Below are positions 17,191 through 25,852 of a DNA stretch of 64,000 bases, one piece after another. The DNA is taken from contig NZ_JAXBME010000008.1 in NCBI RefSeq assembly GCF_033963835.1, positions 1 to 64,000 on the forward strand, written 5' to 3'. The notes beneath the pieces were generated by a model. It was not told the origin of the DNA and searched no databases. It saw only the letters and a program-made list of their open reading frames with translations. The stretch's first letter is position 1. Each line of letters starts with the position of its first letter. The DNA is from Cytobacillus sp. IB215665 (lineage in GTDB: Bacteria > Bacillota > Bacilli > Bacillales > SM2101). The translations under genes and the position numbers were made by a program.

Positions 17191-17347
17191 GGATGTTTTC
17201 GCATTGATTGTTGCTTTTCGTATAAAATACTATAAACCTCCTATTCGTGGTATCTTTTCTCATTTTAAAATGAGGTAAATTGCCATAAAATTATTAAGTG
17301 CTTTTCTTAATAGTCTCGATAGCGACAAAGTTAACGAAAAGAGCCTT
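17191..17347. repeat. Dispersed inverted-end repeat (R4), reverse orientation
   Basis: Left end GGATGTTTTCGCATTGATTG followed by TTGCTTTTCGTA, core TATTCGTGGTATCTTTTCT at about 17241-17259, and right end GACAAAGTTAACGAAAAGAG then CCT. It is oriented opposite to R2 and R3. Confidence 0.75.
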
Positions 17348-17663
17348 TCCTTTAAAAATCCATCACTTTCTCTTCGATTTGTAAGAACTCCATTTCATAA
17401 ACCCTCTCATTAGCTCTTTAGTTTTAAACTTGGTAACTTCTCCAATCATATTTAGTTTGAGAATTATAAACTTGCCGATTAGGAAGATTTTTCAAAAGAC
17501 TCCTTATGAAACCTTTGTTGTGTTTGTCACTAAAATTAGTACGATAAGGAGTAGCTTGATTATATTGTTCATCATGTTACATAAGAAAAGGTGTCACGAT
17601 CTCTAGATGTGTAAGTGTTTATACCCTAACTTGAAAAACAACAAACTTTGCTAAAACAGAATT
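17348..17663. other. Gap with a possible decayed coding remnant
   Basis: Read leftward, about 17430-17585 keeps a frame of some 49 codons containing TPYRTNFSDKHNKGFIRSLL and LPNRQVYNSQTKYDWRSYQV. It has no start codon and no ribosome-binding site. It looks more protein-like than random A/T-rich DNA but matches nothing I know. It may be the tail of a lost gene. No other feature is seen before the sigV promoter region. Confidence 0.25.
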
Positions 17664-17712
17664 TTGGTCTTAGCAAAAAAAGAGTTAGAGCGTTTAAATT
17701 TTTTTCATTTCA

Positions 17713-17740
17713 TTCAACTTTTCATCCACCTTGATACGTC
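17713..17740 (+). promoter_or_regulatory. Candidate ECF (SigV autoregulatory) promoter
   Basis: TTCAACTTTT (17713-17722) resembles the ECF -35 TGAAACTTTT, and CGTC at 17737-17740 matches the SigV-type -10. The gap of 18 bases from AAC to CGTC is one or two longer than usual. Autoregulation is known for sigV in B. subtilis. Confidence 0.4.
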
Positions 17741-17783
17741 TATATCATATAGGGCAAAAAACACCAAAGGAGGGAAGAATGTT

Positions 17784-18335
17784 ATGAGCAAGAGAAAAGG
17801 AATATCAGAACAACAACTGACGGAATTCATCTTGGAACACAAACAAAAATGCTATAGATTAGCCTATAGCTATGTAAAAAATTCTGAGGATGCATTAGAT
17901 ATTGTTCAAGAATCGATACAGAAAGCCCTAACATCCATTCATACTCTCCAAGATAAAAATTCTTTGAAAAGTTGGTACTATCGTATAGTCGTTAATACCT
18001 CTTTGGATTTTATAAGGAAGAAGAAAAAAGTTAGTGTAGTTGATACACATACAATGGAGTTAATAAGTCCAAGCAAATACGACAACTATGAACAGCTTAA
18101 TTTGGAAATGATCATCGAGTACTTACCAGATAAATATAAAACTATTATCATTCTTAAATATTTTGAAGACTTAACATTAGAACAGGTTGCAAATGTGTTA
18201 AATGAGAATGTGAGCACGATCAAATCGCGCTTATACAAAGCACTACAATTATTACGTATAAAAATCGATGATGATTATTTAGAGGAGGCAGATATACATG
18301 AAAAAACACTTTACCAAAGCACAAGAAGAGTATAA
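17784..18335 (+). CDS. sigV: ECF RNA polymerase sigma factor SigV
   Basis: 183 residues. Region 2 is clear (CYRLAYSYVKNSEDALDIVQ, then SLKSWYYRIVVNTSLDFIRK), and so is region 4 (LPDKYKTIIILKYFEDLTLE with STIKSRLYKALQLLR). It directs polymerase to envelope-stress promoters; in B. subtilis SigV responds to lysozyme and controls oatA and dltABCDE. The frame is open from 17664, but GGAGG ten bases before the ATG at 17784 fixes the start. The assignment to SigV rather than another ECF factor rests on motif similarity and on the RsiV-type gene that overlaps its 3' end by 38 bases. Confidence 0.85.
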   Translation: MSKRKGISEQQLTEFILEHKQKCYRLAYSYVKNSEDALDIVQESIQKALTSIHTLQDKNSLKSWYYRIVVNTSLDFIRKKKKVSVVDTHTMELISPSKYDNYEQLNLEMIIEYLPDKYKTIIILKYFEDLTLEQVANVLNENVSTIKSRLYKALQLLRIKIDDDYLEEADIHEKTLYQSTRRV

Positions 18336-19173
18336 TCGCATTCCGATCCCTAAGGATTTAGATGATGTCGTTAATAAGGCATTAAAGCAAGGTAGGAAGA
18401 AAAAGAAGAAGTGGTATTTCGGTGGATTAGCTGTAGCAACGATACTTCTTGTATCTAGCCTTAATATTAATCCAACAATTGCTAGTACATTATCAGAAAC
18501 TCCCGTCATTGGTAGTATAGTGAAGGTGCTTACTTTCAGAGAGTATGAAGTAACTGACGAAAAATTTAAAGTAGATATTAAAGTACCTGCCGTTCAAGAT
18601 ATGGAAAATTCCTCATTAGAAACAACCTTAAATGAAAAATACCTAGAAGAAAGCCAACAGCTATTTAATGATTTTATGGCAAAAATGGAAGATGAAAAGG
18701 ATTCTGGAGGGAATTTCGCTCTTTCCAGTGATTATGAAGTTAAGACAGATAATGAACAAATTTTATCTATAGGTAGACTCGTTGTTGATGTCGCAGGATC
18801 AGCTCAACAAACAATTCAATATGATACGATTGATAAAGAAAATGAATTACTAATCACCCTCCCTAGCCTGTTTAAAGATGAAAGCTATGTGGACGTGATA
18901 AGTGAAAATATTTTAAATCAAATGACAAACATGATTGAAAACGAAGAACTTACGTTTTGGATTTCACATCCAGATGTCAACATGCAATATTTAAGACGAG
19001 GTCCGTGGGAAAAAATTCAACCTGACCAACAATTTTATATAAACAACGATGGTAAGTTAGTCATTTCGTTTGATGAATCAGCAGTTGCCCCTGCTTACTA
19101 TGGAATAGTATGGTTTGAAATCCCAACTGAAGTACTTTCTGATATACTCGTCTCTAATACGTACTTAAAATAG
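18298..19173 (+). CDS. rsiV: Anti-sigma factor RsiV (lysozyme-sensing)
   Basis: 291 residues. The N-terminal 35 are cytosolic and charged (GRKKKKK ends the segment), one membrane helix spans about 40-60, and the extracellular part ends in the DUF3298 domain typical of RsiV (LPSLFKDESYVDVISENIL, DGKLVISFDESAVAPAYYG). In B. subtilis RsiV holds SigV at the membrane, binds lysozyme outside, and is then cut in turn by signal peptidase and RasP. The segment NPTIASTLSE just after the membrane helix is a plausible signal-peptidase site. AGAGGAGGCAG lies inside the sigV coding sequence; the 38-base overlap suggests coupled translation. Confidence 0.85.
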   Translation: MKKHFTKAQEEYNRIPIPKDLDDVVNKALKQGRKKKKKWYFGGLAVATILLVSSLNINPTIASTLSETPVIGSIVKVLTFREYEVTDEKFKVDIKVPAVQDMENSSLETTLNEKYLEESQQLFNDFMAKMEDEKDSGGNFALSSDYEVKTDNEQILSIGRLVVDVAGSAQQTIQYDTIDKENELLITLPSLFKDESYVDVISENILNQMTNMIENEELTFWISHPDVNMQYLRRGPWEKIQPDQQFYINNDGKLVISFDESAVAPAYYGIVWFEIPTEVLSDILVSNTYLK

Positions 19174-19212
19174 CTATATTAAATTAAATTGCTTGAGGGC
19201 TTTGTTAGACTT

Positions 19213-19242
19213 AGACTCCATATATAAATATATATGGAGTCT
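19213..19242 (+). terminator. sigV-rsiV terminator
   Basis: AGACTCCATATATA pairs with TATATATGGAGTCT, a near-perfect 14-bp stem, 40 bases after the rsiV stop. The tail AATTATTAGTTTT is moderately T-rich. Confidence 0.7.
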
Positions 19243-19282
19243 AATTATTAGTTTTAATATTTCTATTTTACATTATCCATTT

Positions 19283-19311
19283 TTGACATATTACAAACTG
19301 TCATTTATTAT
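19283..19311 (+). promoter_or_regulatory. Sigma-A promoter of the alarmone synthetase gene
   Basis: A perfect TTGACA (19283-19288), a 17-base spacer and TATTAT (19306-19311), about 90 bases before the start codon. The gene therefore seems transcribed on its own and not only from the SigV promoter upstream. Confidence 0.7.
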
Positions 19312-19403
19312 TTCTACATGGATTAATAGATACTTAAGAACAAAGATCATCAAACGACAAACAGCTCTCCAGATAGGTACAAAACACGAAAAGGACGACG
19401 ACT

Positions 19404-20156
19404 ATGGATGCAAAATCACAAAATAATATAGAGCAAATGAGATCATTCAAAAAAGATTTAATTCGCTTTATGATGTCTTACAAGTTTGCTTTAGCTGAAG
19501 TGAATACGAAAATTGATATATTAAAACAAGAATTTCAATATATACACGACTATAATCCCATTGAGCATACTAACTCTCGCTTGAAGTCCCCAGAAAGCAT
19601 ATTAAGAAAGATCGATAGAAAAGGTATTGGCCTTTCACTACCTTATATAAGAGAAAACATCAAGGATATTGCAGGAATTCGTATTACTTGTTCTTTTATA
19701 TCTGATATTTACAAAATAAAAGACATGCTAGAACAACAAAAAGATATAACAGTCATTGAGTGTAAGGATTATATCGAATATCCAAAACCAAATGGCTACC
19801 AAAGCCTTCATTTAATTATCCAAATTCCTATCTTCATGTCTGATAGAGAAGATCTAGTCCCTGTAGAAATTCAAATTCGTACGATTGCCATGGATTTCTG
19901 GGCAAGTTTAGAGCACAAAATATATTATAAATATAATAAGGAAATTCCAGAAAGAATCAAAAATGAGCTCAAAGAAGCAGCTGATACCGCTGCTAAATTA
20001 GATAAGAAAATGGAAGATTTACACAAAGAAATGAATCAAATTAAACAATTATCGCAGCATGAGGATATTCTTGGGGAACAACTGGCAAACAATGACACAT
20101 TTAAACTAATACCAGCCATGTTTATGTCGGAATTTAATAAGAACAATAAGAAATAG
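19404..20156 (+). CDS. ywaC: Small alarmone synthetase, YwaC (RelP/SAS2) type
   Basis: Makes (p)ppGpp from ATP and GDP or GTP. It has the single synthetase domain only, with no hydrolase half. Motifs: YKFALAEVNTKIDILKQEF, HNPIEHT-like YNPIEHTNSRLKSPESI, DIAGIRITCSFISDIY, PKPNGYQSLHL, VEIQIRTIAMDFWASLEHKI. The last is the conserved synthetase loop. The pattern, especially NPIEHT and TIAMDFWASLEHKIYYK, fits B. subtilis YwaC better than YjbM. At 250 residues it is about 40 longer at the C-terminus. In B. subtilis ywaC is induced by envelope stress, so its position after sigV-rsiV is suggestive. The start ATG follows AAAAGGACG. Confidence 0.88.
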   Translation: MDAKSQNNIEQMRSFKKDLIRFMMSYKFALAEVNTKIDILKQEFQYIHDYNPIEHTNSRLKSPESILRKIDRKGIGLSLPYIRENIKDIAGIRITCSFISDIYKIKDMLEQQKDITVIECKDYIEYPKPNGYQSLHLIIQIPIFMSDREDLVPVEIQIRTIAMDFWASLEHKIYYKYNKEIPERIKNELKEAADTAAKLDKKMEDLHKEMNQIKQLSQHEDILGEQLANNDTFKLIPAMFMSEFNKNNKK

Positions 20157-20175
20157 CTATTTTAAGCCTTCCTTT

Positions 20176-20207
20176 AAATTAGGAGGAGTTTCTTCTCCTC
20201 CTAATTT
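20176..20207 (+). terminator. Terminator between ywaC and the DUF6526 gene
   Basis: AAATTAGGAGGAG pairs with CTCCTCCTAATTT around a six-base loop, 20 bases after the ywaC stop. Confidence 0.8.
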
Positions 20208-20261
20208 CACCATAAATATAATAGTACGTTAACTTAATTATTGTTCATAAGAGTTGGAGTG

Positions 20262-20696
20262 TTAAGCTCGAAAATAATCCCCTCTCCAATTAACAATGTC
20301 CTTCTTAATTTGATTCCTTTTCAAATTTTCTTTTACGGCTTTCTCACAAAGTGTAGGAAATTCTTCGTCGCTAGCAAATCGTAACGCAATAATTTGATCG
20401 ATTGTCAAATTAGAATCTAATAACCTACCTGTTAACACATACGCTCTTAAATTCTCTTCTGTGCGAATGACACGATCTTGTAATTTCAAAATATACTCTC
20501 GAACGAGAATAAACGTGATCACTAATCCAACTACCCCTACTAACAGTAATGTTGCAGGCCAAACTGACTCACCATCTGAAAAAGCAAACACTAAATTAAC
20601 GATGGCTCCAATAAACGCAGCAAGAATAATTGGTAGACCTATAAAATGGTACGGTACATGGTAGCGAGTATGGTTTTTGAAATTTTGTTCTTTCAA
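20262..20696 (-). CDS. DUF6526-type membrane protein
   Basis: 144 residues. The start HTRYHVPYHF, two membrane helices (about 19-42 and 47-66) and a soluble tail with RTEENLRAYVLTGRLLDSNL and IDQIIALRFASDEEFPTLCE fit the family I know as DUF6526, found in Bacillus and Bacteroidetes. Function is unknown. It is a single gene on the minus strand converging with ywaC. The start codon is ATG with a weak upstream purine run (GGGGCGC region). Confidence 0.75.
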   Translation of the reverse strand: MKEQNFKNHTRYHVPYHFIGLPIILAAFIGAIVNLVFAFSDGESVWPATLLLVGVVGLVITFILVREYILKLQDRVIRTEENLRAYVLTGRLLDSNLTIDQIIALRFASDEEFPTLCEKAVKENLKRNQIKKDIVNWRGDYFRA

Positions 20697-20826
20697 ATAA
20701 AGCGCCCCTTTACTGTCGAATTATTCTACAAATTCAGAATATCACAACAGTAACAACAATGGAACAATTTACTAAACTTAGACAAATATACCTATAATGT
20801 CTTAACTGCTAGATAATAATTTCATA

Positions 20827-21189
20827 CTACCCTTTAAGTAAAAAATCATTACCATCAAGATCTTTAAACTGAACAAATGTCCCCCATTCCATTTTTTTCG
20901 GTTCATCTAAAAACTCTACGCCATTTGTTTTTAACATTTCGTATGTAGCTTGTACATTTTCACACTCAAACACAATGGATGCCTGCTTCTCATTCCAATC
21001 TTTCATCATGACCTTTGGATATATTACTAAATGAGATTGCGCACCTTTTGGTGCTACTTCTAGCCAATTAGCATTTGGTCCCATTGGGAACTCTGCCACT
21101 ACTTCAAATCCTACTTGTTCTGTCCAAAAGTGTTTTGCTTTTTGCTGATCATCTACATACACTGCAACAGTTGCAATCTTATTAATCAT
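20827..21189 (-). CDS. VOC-family (glyoxalase/bleomycin-resistance fold) protein
   Basis: 120 residues forming one paired beta-alpha-beta-beta-beta unit set: MINKIATVAVYVDDQQKAKH, FWTEQVGFEVVAEF, WLEVAPKGAQSHLVIYP, ASIVFECENVQATYEML, WGTFVQFKDLDGNDFLL. The last segment holds the usual C-terminal metal-ligand-type DPDGN-like turn. Members range from glyoxalase to antibiotic-binding proteins and small dioxygenases, so the substrate cannot be given. The start ATG has GGAGG about eight bases upstream. It is monocistronic. Confidence 0.85.
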   Translation of the reverse strand: MINKIATVAVYVDDQQKAKHFWTEQVGFEVVAEFPMGPNANWLEVAPKGAQSHLVIYPKVMMKDWNEKQASIVFECENVQATYEMLKTNGVEFLDEPKKMEWGTFVQFKDLDGNDFLLKG

Positions 21190-21400
21190 TGATTCTAACC
21201 TCCATTCTTCTTACCTACCACCATTGTAACTTATATGATCAAGATGACAACGGTTTTAATTTGCTTCTCTTCGTAAGCTTTACTATTATTCATGGCTATA
21301 AGTAAAGTTTTATCGGAGTACTATCATTTTTAATACCACGAATGCTAGATGCTTACATATTTTATTTCTTAGTCCCACAAAAAAACATACCAATTCAAAA

Positions 21401-21436
21401 AAAGTGGCAATCTCATCATTGAGAGTTCACCACTTT
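21401..21436 (-). terminator. sspH terminator
   Basis: AAAGTGG and CCACTTT with an inner TCTC/GAGA pair, 18 bases after the sspH stop. On the minus strand it is followed by a long T run. Confidence 0.8.
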
Positions 21437-21453
21437 ACGTAAATCCTATTCTT

Positions 21454-21633
21454 TTAAACCTCTTCTAACTCAGCAATCGGTACAGACCGTTTTTCATCAT
21501 GGTTACCTCTCATATGGACTGTAGCAACATTCCCTTGCTCATCACAACTATCAATCCAAACAGACACTCCATTATAATGAACCGTTATATCATTTGGTGA
21601 TGAAATGATTTGTTTCGCACGTTTTATATCCAT
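21454..21633 (-). CDS. sspH: Small acid-soluble spore protein H
   Basis: 59 residues: MDIKRAKQIISSPNDITVHY, then NGVSVWIDSCDEQGNVATVH and a C-terminus ending SVPIAELEEV. It matches the SspH family (MNIQRAKEL at the start and VPVNSLEEI at the end in B. subtilis). Minor SASPs of this type are made in the forespore and found in the spore core; sspH is sigma-G dependent in B. subtilis. ATG 21633 is preceded by GATGGAGGCATAGTA. It is good evidence that the organism sporulates. In the 264-base gap upstream (21190-21453, downstream of sspH) only a degraded repeat (CACGAATGCTAG near 21336) is seen. Confidence 0.88.
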   Translation of the reverse strand: MDIKRAKQIISSPNDITVHYNGVSVWIDSCDEQGNVATVHMRGNHDEKRSVPIAELEEV

Positions 21634-21734
21634 TACTATGCCTCCATCTTTTAAAAGACTTATTTTCGTACTAGAAATAAGAAATCATGTCATCTAATTA
21701 ATATTAAAAAAGATACACTCATAAAACCATTTCT

Positions 21735-21784
21735 AGCTGTTTTATTGTAGTAAAAATAATTACAACGGTTACGAAAAGAGTCCT
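21735..21784. repeat. Dispersed inverted-end repeat, short form (R6)
   Basis: CTAGCTGTTTTATTG at the left and CAACGGTTACGAAAAGAGTC at the right are the two family ends joined directly, about 50 bp, with the core deleted. Confidence 0.5.
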
Positions 21785-21910
21785 TTTTAATTTTTACTCC
21801 ATCAATATCATTACAAAAAAAAGAAAAATTTATGCAAAATTGACCAAATATCGAACACACTAATAGATACATATTATTTTTCTGGACGATAAACGAAAGG
21901 GCGTACAGCA

Positions 21911-22144
21911 ATGAAAATGACGAATGACGAGAAACAAGTACTAAGCGATACGATTGATGGTTTAAATGAAGGGCTTGATTCAATCATAGCTCTATATAAC
22001 GAGTCAGAGACAGACAAGCCAATTATTGACTTTGAGGATGATGTGATTTCCGCTATTGAACAAGCAAAGGAAAAATATGGAGATAAAAATATAACTGATC
22101 ATCTTAATAATATTATGAGAGAAATTCTCTCCATGATGACTTGA
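21911..22144 (+). CDS. Small acidic hypothetical protein upstream of yugO
   Basis: 77 residues with no membrane helix or signal peptide, rich in Asp/Glu (IIDFEDDVISAIEQAKEKYG), and predicted mostly helical. The ATG follows GAAAGGGCG at seven bases. I recognise no family. It ends 73 bases before the potassium channel gene on the same strand, so it may be co-transcribed and could modulate the channel, but that is guesswork. Codon use and the ribosome-binding site make it a probable real gene. Confidence 0.55.
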   Translation: MKMTNDEKQVLSDTIDGLNEGLDSIIALYNESETDKPIIDFEDDVISAIEQAKEKYGDKNITDHLNNIMREILSMMT

Positions 22145-22216
22145 CTCAACTTCTAAATAAAATGCTAATGTGCTTCAAAAAATTGAGAGATATACTTTTA
22201 GATTGGGGGTTAGGCC

Positions 22217-23212
22217 GTGAAAGTTGGTGGGCTATTAGCATCGTACTTACGTTGGCATGTTGTTTATAGGATACTTTCCATTATTATTATGATGATTATC
22301 CTATTCGGTACAATCATTCATTTACTTGAACCAAATCAATTTCCTACAATATTTGATGGAATTTGGTGGGCAATCATCACTACTTCAACTGTTGGTTATG
22401 GTGACTTCGTTCCAGCTTCAACGATTGGAAGACTTGTCGCTATTATTCTTATCTTAGCTGGGACAGGCTTTGTTACAACATATTTTGTCACACTTGCAGC
22501 TACAGCAGTTGCAAAGGAGAACGAATTTATGGAGGGAAAAATCTCATTTAAAGGCGAACATCAAATTATTATTATAGGCTGGAATGGTCGTGCGTACGAG
22601 ACGATCACTCACCTTTCAAAACTTAAGCCAGCGATTGAAATTATCTTAATAGACGAGTCACTAGAGCACAACCCTTTACCAAACAAAAATGTTCATTTTA
22701 TAAAAGGAAATCCTTCTCAGGACCATACTTTAAAAAAAGCAAATGTTAATTCAGCAATTATGGCGTTAATTACAGCTGATCAAAGCAAGGATGAATTAAC
22801 TGCAGATATGAATTCCATCCTGACACTTTTAGCAATCAAGGGGTTAAATTGTAACATATATAGTATTGTTGAAATCTTAACATCACATCACGTGAACAAC
22901 GCTGAACGTGCAGGTGCAGATGAAATTGTTCAAACGACCAAGTTATCAAGTTATGTAATGGTCAATAGCCTACTCTCACATGGAATGGCTCACACATTAC
23001 TTAAAATGCTCGATCATCTAAAAGGTAGTAAAATCATGTATATACAAACGACAACAGACCTAATTAATCAAACATTTCGTGATGTTAGCCATAGTCTGCT
23101 TTGCAAGCGGATTTTATTAATAGGAGTTAAAAGAGGAGATGAATCTTATGTCAACCCCTCTCACTCATTTCTAATTAAGGCACAAGATGAACTATTAGTC
23201 ATAATGGATTAG
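22217..23212 (+). CDS. yugO: Potassium channel YugO
   Basis: 331 residues. Two membrane helices (about 15-40 and 73-100) flank a pore loop with the filter TTSTVGYGDFVP, the K+ signature. Residues 110-331 form an RCK/TrkA-N regulatory domain (HQIIIIGWNGRAYETITHLS is the Rossmann start) with a TrkA-C-like end. In B. subtilis YugO releases K+ and carries electrical signals in biofilms. The start is GTG at 22217 with GGGGGTTAGG upstream; Met alternatives lie further in. Its stop overlaps the stop of the converging yugN gene by four bases. Confidence 0.92.
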   Translation: MKVGGLLASYLRWHVVYRILSIIIMMIILFGTIIHLLEPNQFPTIFDGIWWAIITTSTVGYGDFVPASTIGRLVAIILILAGTGFVTTYFVTLAATAVAKENEFMEGKISFKGEHQIIIIGWNGRAYETITHLSKLKPAIEIILIDESLEHNPLPNKNVHFIKGNPSQDHTLKKANVNSAIMALITADQSKDELTADMNSILTLLAIKGLNCNIYSIVEILTSHHVNNAERAGADEIVQTTKLSSYVMVNSLLSHGMAHTLLKMLDHLKGSKIMYIQTTTDLINQTFRDVSHSLLCKRILLIGVKRGDESYVNPSHSFLIKAQDELLVIMD

Positions 23213-23613
23213 TGAAGTAACCTCTCTTCTAAATCTTTAATGAGGGACTTCCCCATATCTACATACTTTGCTGGGACTGTTGCATCAGGATCTTCTGGCT
23301 CAGAAAACTGATTAAATGAAGCATTCACATTTCCAACATGTACGTTATCATCTAAACCAACTTGATATTTATGTGTCAGTAAGAATGGGGTACCAAGTTC
23401 AACAGTTACACCTTCTGAATCTAATTGACCATCGACAGCTTCAAAAGGAATACGAAGAAAATGATAGCCGACCTCGTTGGCAATTTTATAATCAAATGAG
23501 CCATGATCATAATCCCAATTTCCACCAATAACATAACCTAAAGGTTTTAGCTCTTGTTCCAACTTAAATAATTTAAAAGTTGTACCCGTTATCTTTGATG
23601 ATAACTCAATCAT
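23209..23613 (-). CDS. yugN: YugN-family protein
   Basis: 134 residues: MIELSSKITGTTFKLFKLEQ, LKPLGYVIGGNWDYDHGSFD, GYHFLRIPFEAVDGQLDSEG, and an acidic DPDATVPAKYVDMGKSLIKD end. It matches YugN, a small cytosolic Bacillus protein of unknown role, and sits in the conserved order yugO-yugN-pgi. Overlapping convergent stops with yugO mean antisense transcription is possible. AAAGGACGTG lies before the ATG. Confidence 0.85.
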   Translation of the reverse strand: MIELSSKITGTTFKLFKLEQELKPLGYVIGGNWDYDHGSFDYKIANEVGYHFLRIPFEAVDGQLDSEGVTVELGTPFLLTHKYQVGLDDNVHVGNVNASFNQFSEPEDPDATVPAKYVDMGKSLIKDLEERLLH

Positions 23614-23684
23614 TTTGTAACACGTCCTTTAGTTTTTGCTGTTTTCTCTTAAATTGTTGATTTTTATGACTAGATGATAACCCC

Positions 23685-23865
23685 CTATATACAATATTTA
23701 GTAATAGCTGTTATCACATTCGTTGTCGCTATCTTTACTTTGAAGAATTTGTCTTTGCTTAGTAAAAGTAATGCACTGAGGTAATCTTGCTGTAATTGCA
23801 ATAGCAACATAGTTCACTCAATGGCGTTAGTAATAATAGCAACAACATTGTCAAAAAGAGCCTTA
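23685..23865. repeat. Dispersed inverted-end repeat (R7), diverged
   Basis: In reverse orientation: core CACATTCGTTGTCGCTATCT near 23717-23736 and right end AACAACATTGTCAAAAAGAG then CCTT. The left end is unclear. It occupies the 369-base gap between yugN and pgi, where I find no gene. Confidence 0.55.
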
Positions 23866-23930
23866 CTCTTGTATTAGGTTAACCATCTAAATATCATTCA
23901 TCCATATGTATAATTGAACAGAAAATAAAA

Positions 23931-23957
23931 AAGCCTGAGGAATATCCCCTCAAGCTT
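23931..23957 (-). terminator. pgi terminator
   Basis: On the minus strand AAGCTTGAGGGG, loop, CCTCAGGCTT then TTTTATTTT, 26 bases after the pgi stop. Confidence 0.85.
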
Positions 23958-23982
23958 TATTTTTAATTATTGCATTGATTTT

Positions 23983-25335
23983 TTAATCATTTAGTCGCTT
24001 TTCTAGCTCAGCCTTCTTCTCTTCGAAACCAGGCTTTCCTAATAGTGCAAACATGTTTACTTTGTATGCTTCAACACCTGGTTGATCAAATGGATTTACA
24101 CCTAATAAATATCCACTCATGGCGCAAGCTTTTTCAAAAAAGTATACTAAATACCCGAATGAATACTCATTAAGCTCTGGGATTGAAACAGTTAAATTTG
24201 GTACTCCCCCATCTGTGTGAGCAAGCATCGTACCTTCAAATGCCTTTTTATTAACAAAATCTACTGTTTTACCAGCAAGATAGTTTAAGCCATCTAAATC
24301 ACTACTTGCTTCTTCAATCGTTAATTCATGACGAGGTTTCTCCACATGAAGAATCGTTTCAAATAAATCACGACGACCTTCTTGGACATATTGTCCTAAT
24401 GAATGTAAATCAGTAGAGAAGTTTGCTGATGAAGGGAATATTCCTTTTTGATCCTTCCCTTCACTTTCACCAAACAACTGCTTCCACCATTCAGCAAAGT
24501 ATTGAAGTGATGGTTCATAATTTATTAACATTTCTATTGTTTTACCTTTATTGTAAAGAACATTCCGAACAACTGCATATTGATAAGCACCGTTCTCTTC
24601 TAACTCTGAGTTAGAAAATTCGTTGCTAGCAGCTTGAGCTCCTTGCATCATTTCTTCAATATTAGCACCACTAACTGCGATTGGTAATAATCCAACAGCA
24701 GTGAGTACTGAATAGCGACCACCTACGTCATCAGGAATGATAAATGATTCATATCCTTCTTCATTAGCCAGTGTTTTCAACGCACCTCTAGCTTGGTCGG
24801 TAGTAGCATAAATTCTTTTTCTTGCCTCGTCAATTCCATATTTTTCTTCAAGTATTTTTCGGAAAATACGGAAAGCAATAGCTGGCTCAGTTGTTGTACC
24901 AGATTTTGAAATGACATTAATAGAGAAATCTTTGCCCTCTAATACGTCCATCACATCTTTCATATACGACGAGCTAATATTATTACCTACAAAAATAATT
25001 TGTGGTGTAGTTCTTTGCTCTTTTGATAGCGATGAATAAAACGAATGGTTTAACATATCAATGGCAGCTCGTGCACCTAAATATGATCCACCGATTCCGA
25101 TGACTAACAATATTTCAGAATCACCTTTAATTTTTTCTGCGCTTTTTTGAATGCGTGAGAATTCTTCTTTATTATAATCTGTAGGTAAATCAACCCACCC
25201 TAAAAATTCATTTCCTGCACCAGTTTTTTCATGCAATGAATGATGAGCTACTTTTACCGCATCACGTAAATATGTAATTTCATGTTCTGAAAAAAACGAT
25301 AATGCTTTTGAATAATCAAACTTAATATAAGACAT
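23983..25335 (-). CDS. pgi: Glucose-6-phosphate isomerase
   Basis: Interconverts glucose 6-phosphate and fructose 6-phosphate in glycolysis and gluconeogenesis. 450 residues, the normal Firmicutes length. Family signatures: [59 protein letters not shown], and near the end [14 protein letters not shown], which carries the catalytic lysine region. The frame is open to a TTG at 25350, but that codon overlaps the GGAGG, so ATG 25335 ([10 protein letters not shown]), eight bases after it, is the start. It is single, in the order yugN-pgi-yugJ. Confidence 0.96.
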   Translation of the reverse strand: MSYIKFDYSKALSFFSEHEITYLRDAVKVAHHSLHEKTGAGNEFLGWVDLPTDYNKEEFSRIQKSAEKIKGDSEILLVIGIGGSYLGARAAIDMLNHSFYSSLSKEQRTTPQIIFVGNNISSSYMKDVMDVLEGKDFSINVISKSGTTTEPAIAFRIFRKILEEKYGIDEARKRIYATTDQARGALKTLANEEGYESFIIPDDVGGRYSVLTAVGLLPIAVSGANIEEMMQGAQAASNEFSNSELEENGAYQYAVVRNVLYNKGKTIEMLINYEPSLQYFAEWWKQLFGESEGKDQKGIFPSSANFSTDLHSLGQYVQEGRRDLFETILHVEKPRHELTIEEASSDLDGLNYLAGKTVDFVNKKAFEGTMLAHTDGGVPNLTVSIPELNEYSFGYLVYFFEKACAMSGYLLGVNPFDQPGVEAYKVNMFALLGKPGFEEKKAELEKRLND

Positions 25336-25454
25336 CTTGTTAACCTCCAAACTGAATAATAAATCTTTATAAATACCACTTTAGCGAAAGGCTGTGAGTA
25401 AATCAAGAACACCACCCTTATGTAAGCGTCTCCAAAACAAAATATTTTATGACA

Positions 25455-25577
25455 ATATAGAAAAGCGGAGTCGACTGTTTAACCTCGACAAGCCTTGGAA
25501 CATTTTCAACTGAAGACGCTTTTTGTCTTCTGATGAAAATGTGAAACGTCTCGAGAGGTTAGGAGGCGGAGCTAGAC
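25455..25577. repeat. Intergenic stem-loop repeat, copy 1 of a tandem pair
   Basis: TATAGAAAAGCGGAG at the start and GGAGCTAGACA at the end are hallmarks of a GC-richer intergenic repeat seen in many Bacillus genomes (from memory). It folds into a long hairpin: ACATTTTCA (25500-25508) with TGAAAATGT (25534-25542), GAAGAC with GTCTTC around the loop GCTTTTT, and an outer AACCTC with GAGGTT. Confidence 0.7.
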
Positions 25578-25702
25578 AATATAGAAAAGCGGAAGGTGCC
25601 TGACTATCGGCGACAAGCACTGGAGCTTTTCACTTGAAGGCGCTTTTTGCCTTCGGGTGAAATGACAAAGTGACTCGAGGGGAGTAGATGCTACAGCTAG
25701 AT
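25578..25702. repeat. Intergenic stem-loop repeat, copy 2 of a tandem pair
   Basis: Same plan as copy 1: ATATAGAAAAGCGGAAGG to ACAGCTAGATA. The tip is GAAGGC/GCCTTC around the identical loop GCTTTTT, and TTTCAC pairs with GTGAAA. The A-T to G-C change at the tip relative to copy 1 keeps the pairing. The remaining gap to 25852 holds nothing else recognisable. Confidence 0.7.
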
Positions 25703-25852
25703 AAAAGCAAATAATATGTTAATCACTCGTTTTGTTATAAAGGTTTAAGTGCTTTTAAACTTTACAAATAGTAAGCGAAAGAAACTCCCACCTCATTCTC
25801 CATATATTAAGCTAAATGAGTTTCTCGATAATTAGTAAAACCCTTTCACCAT

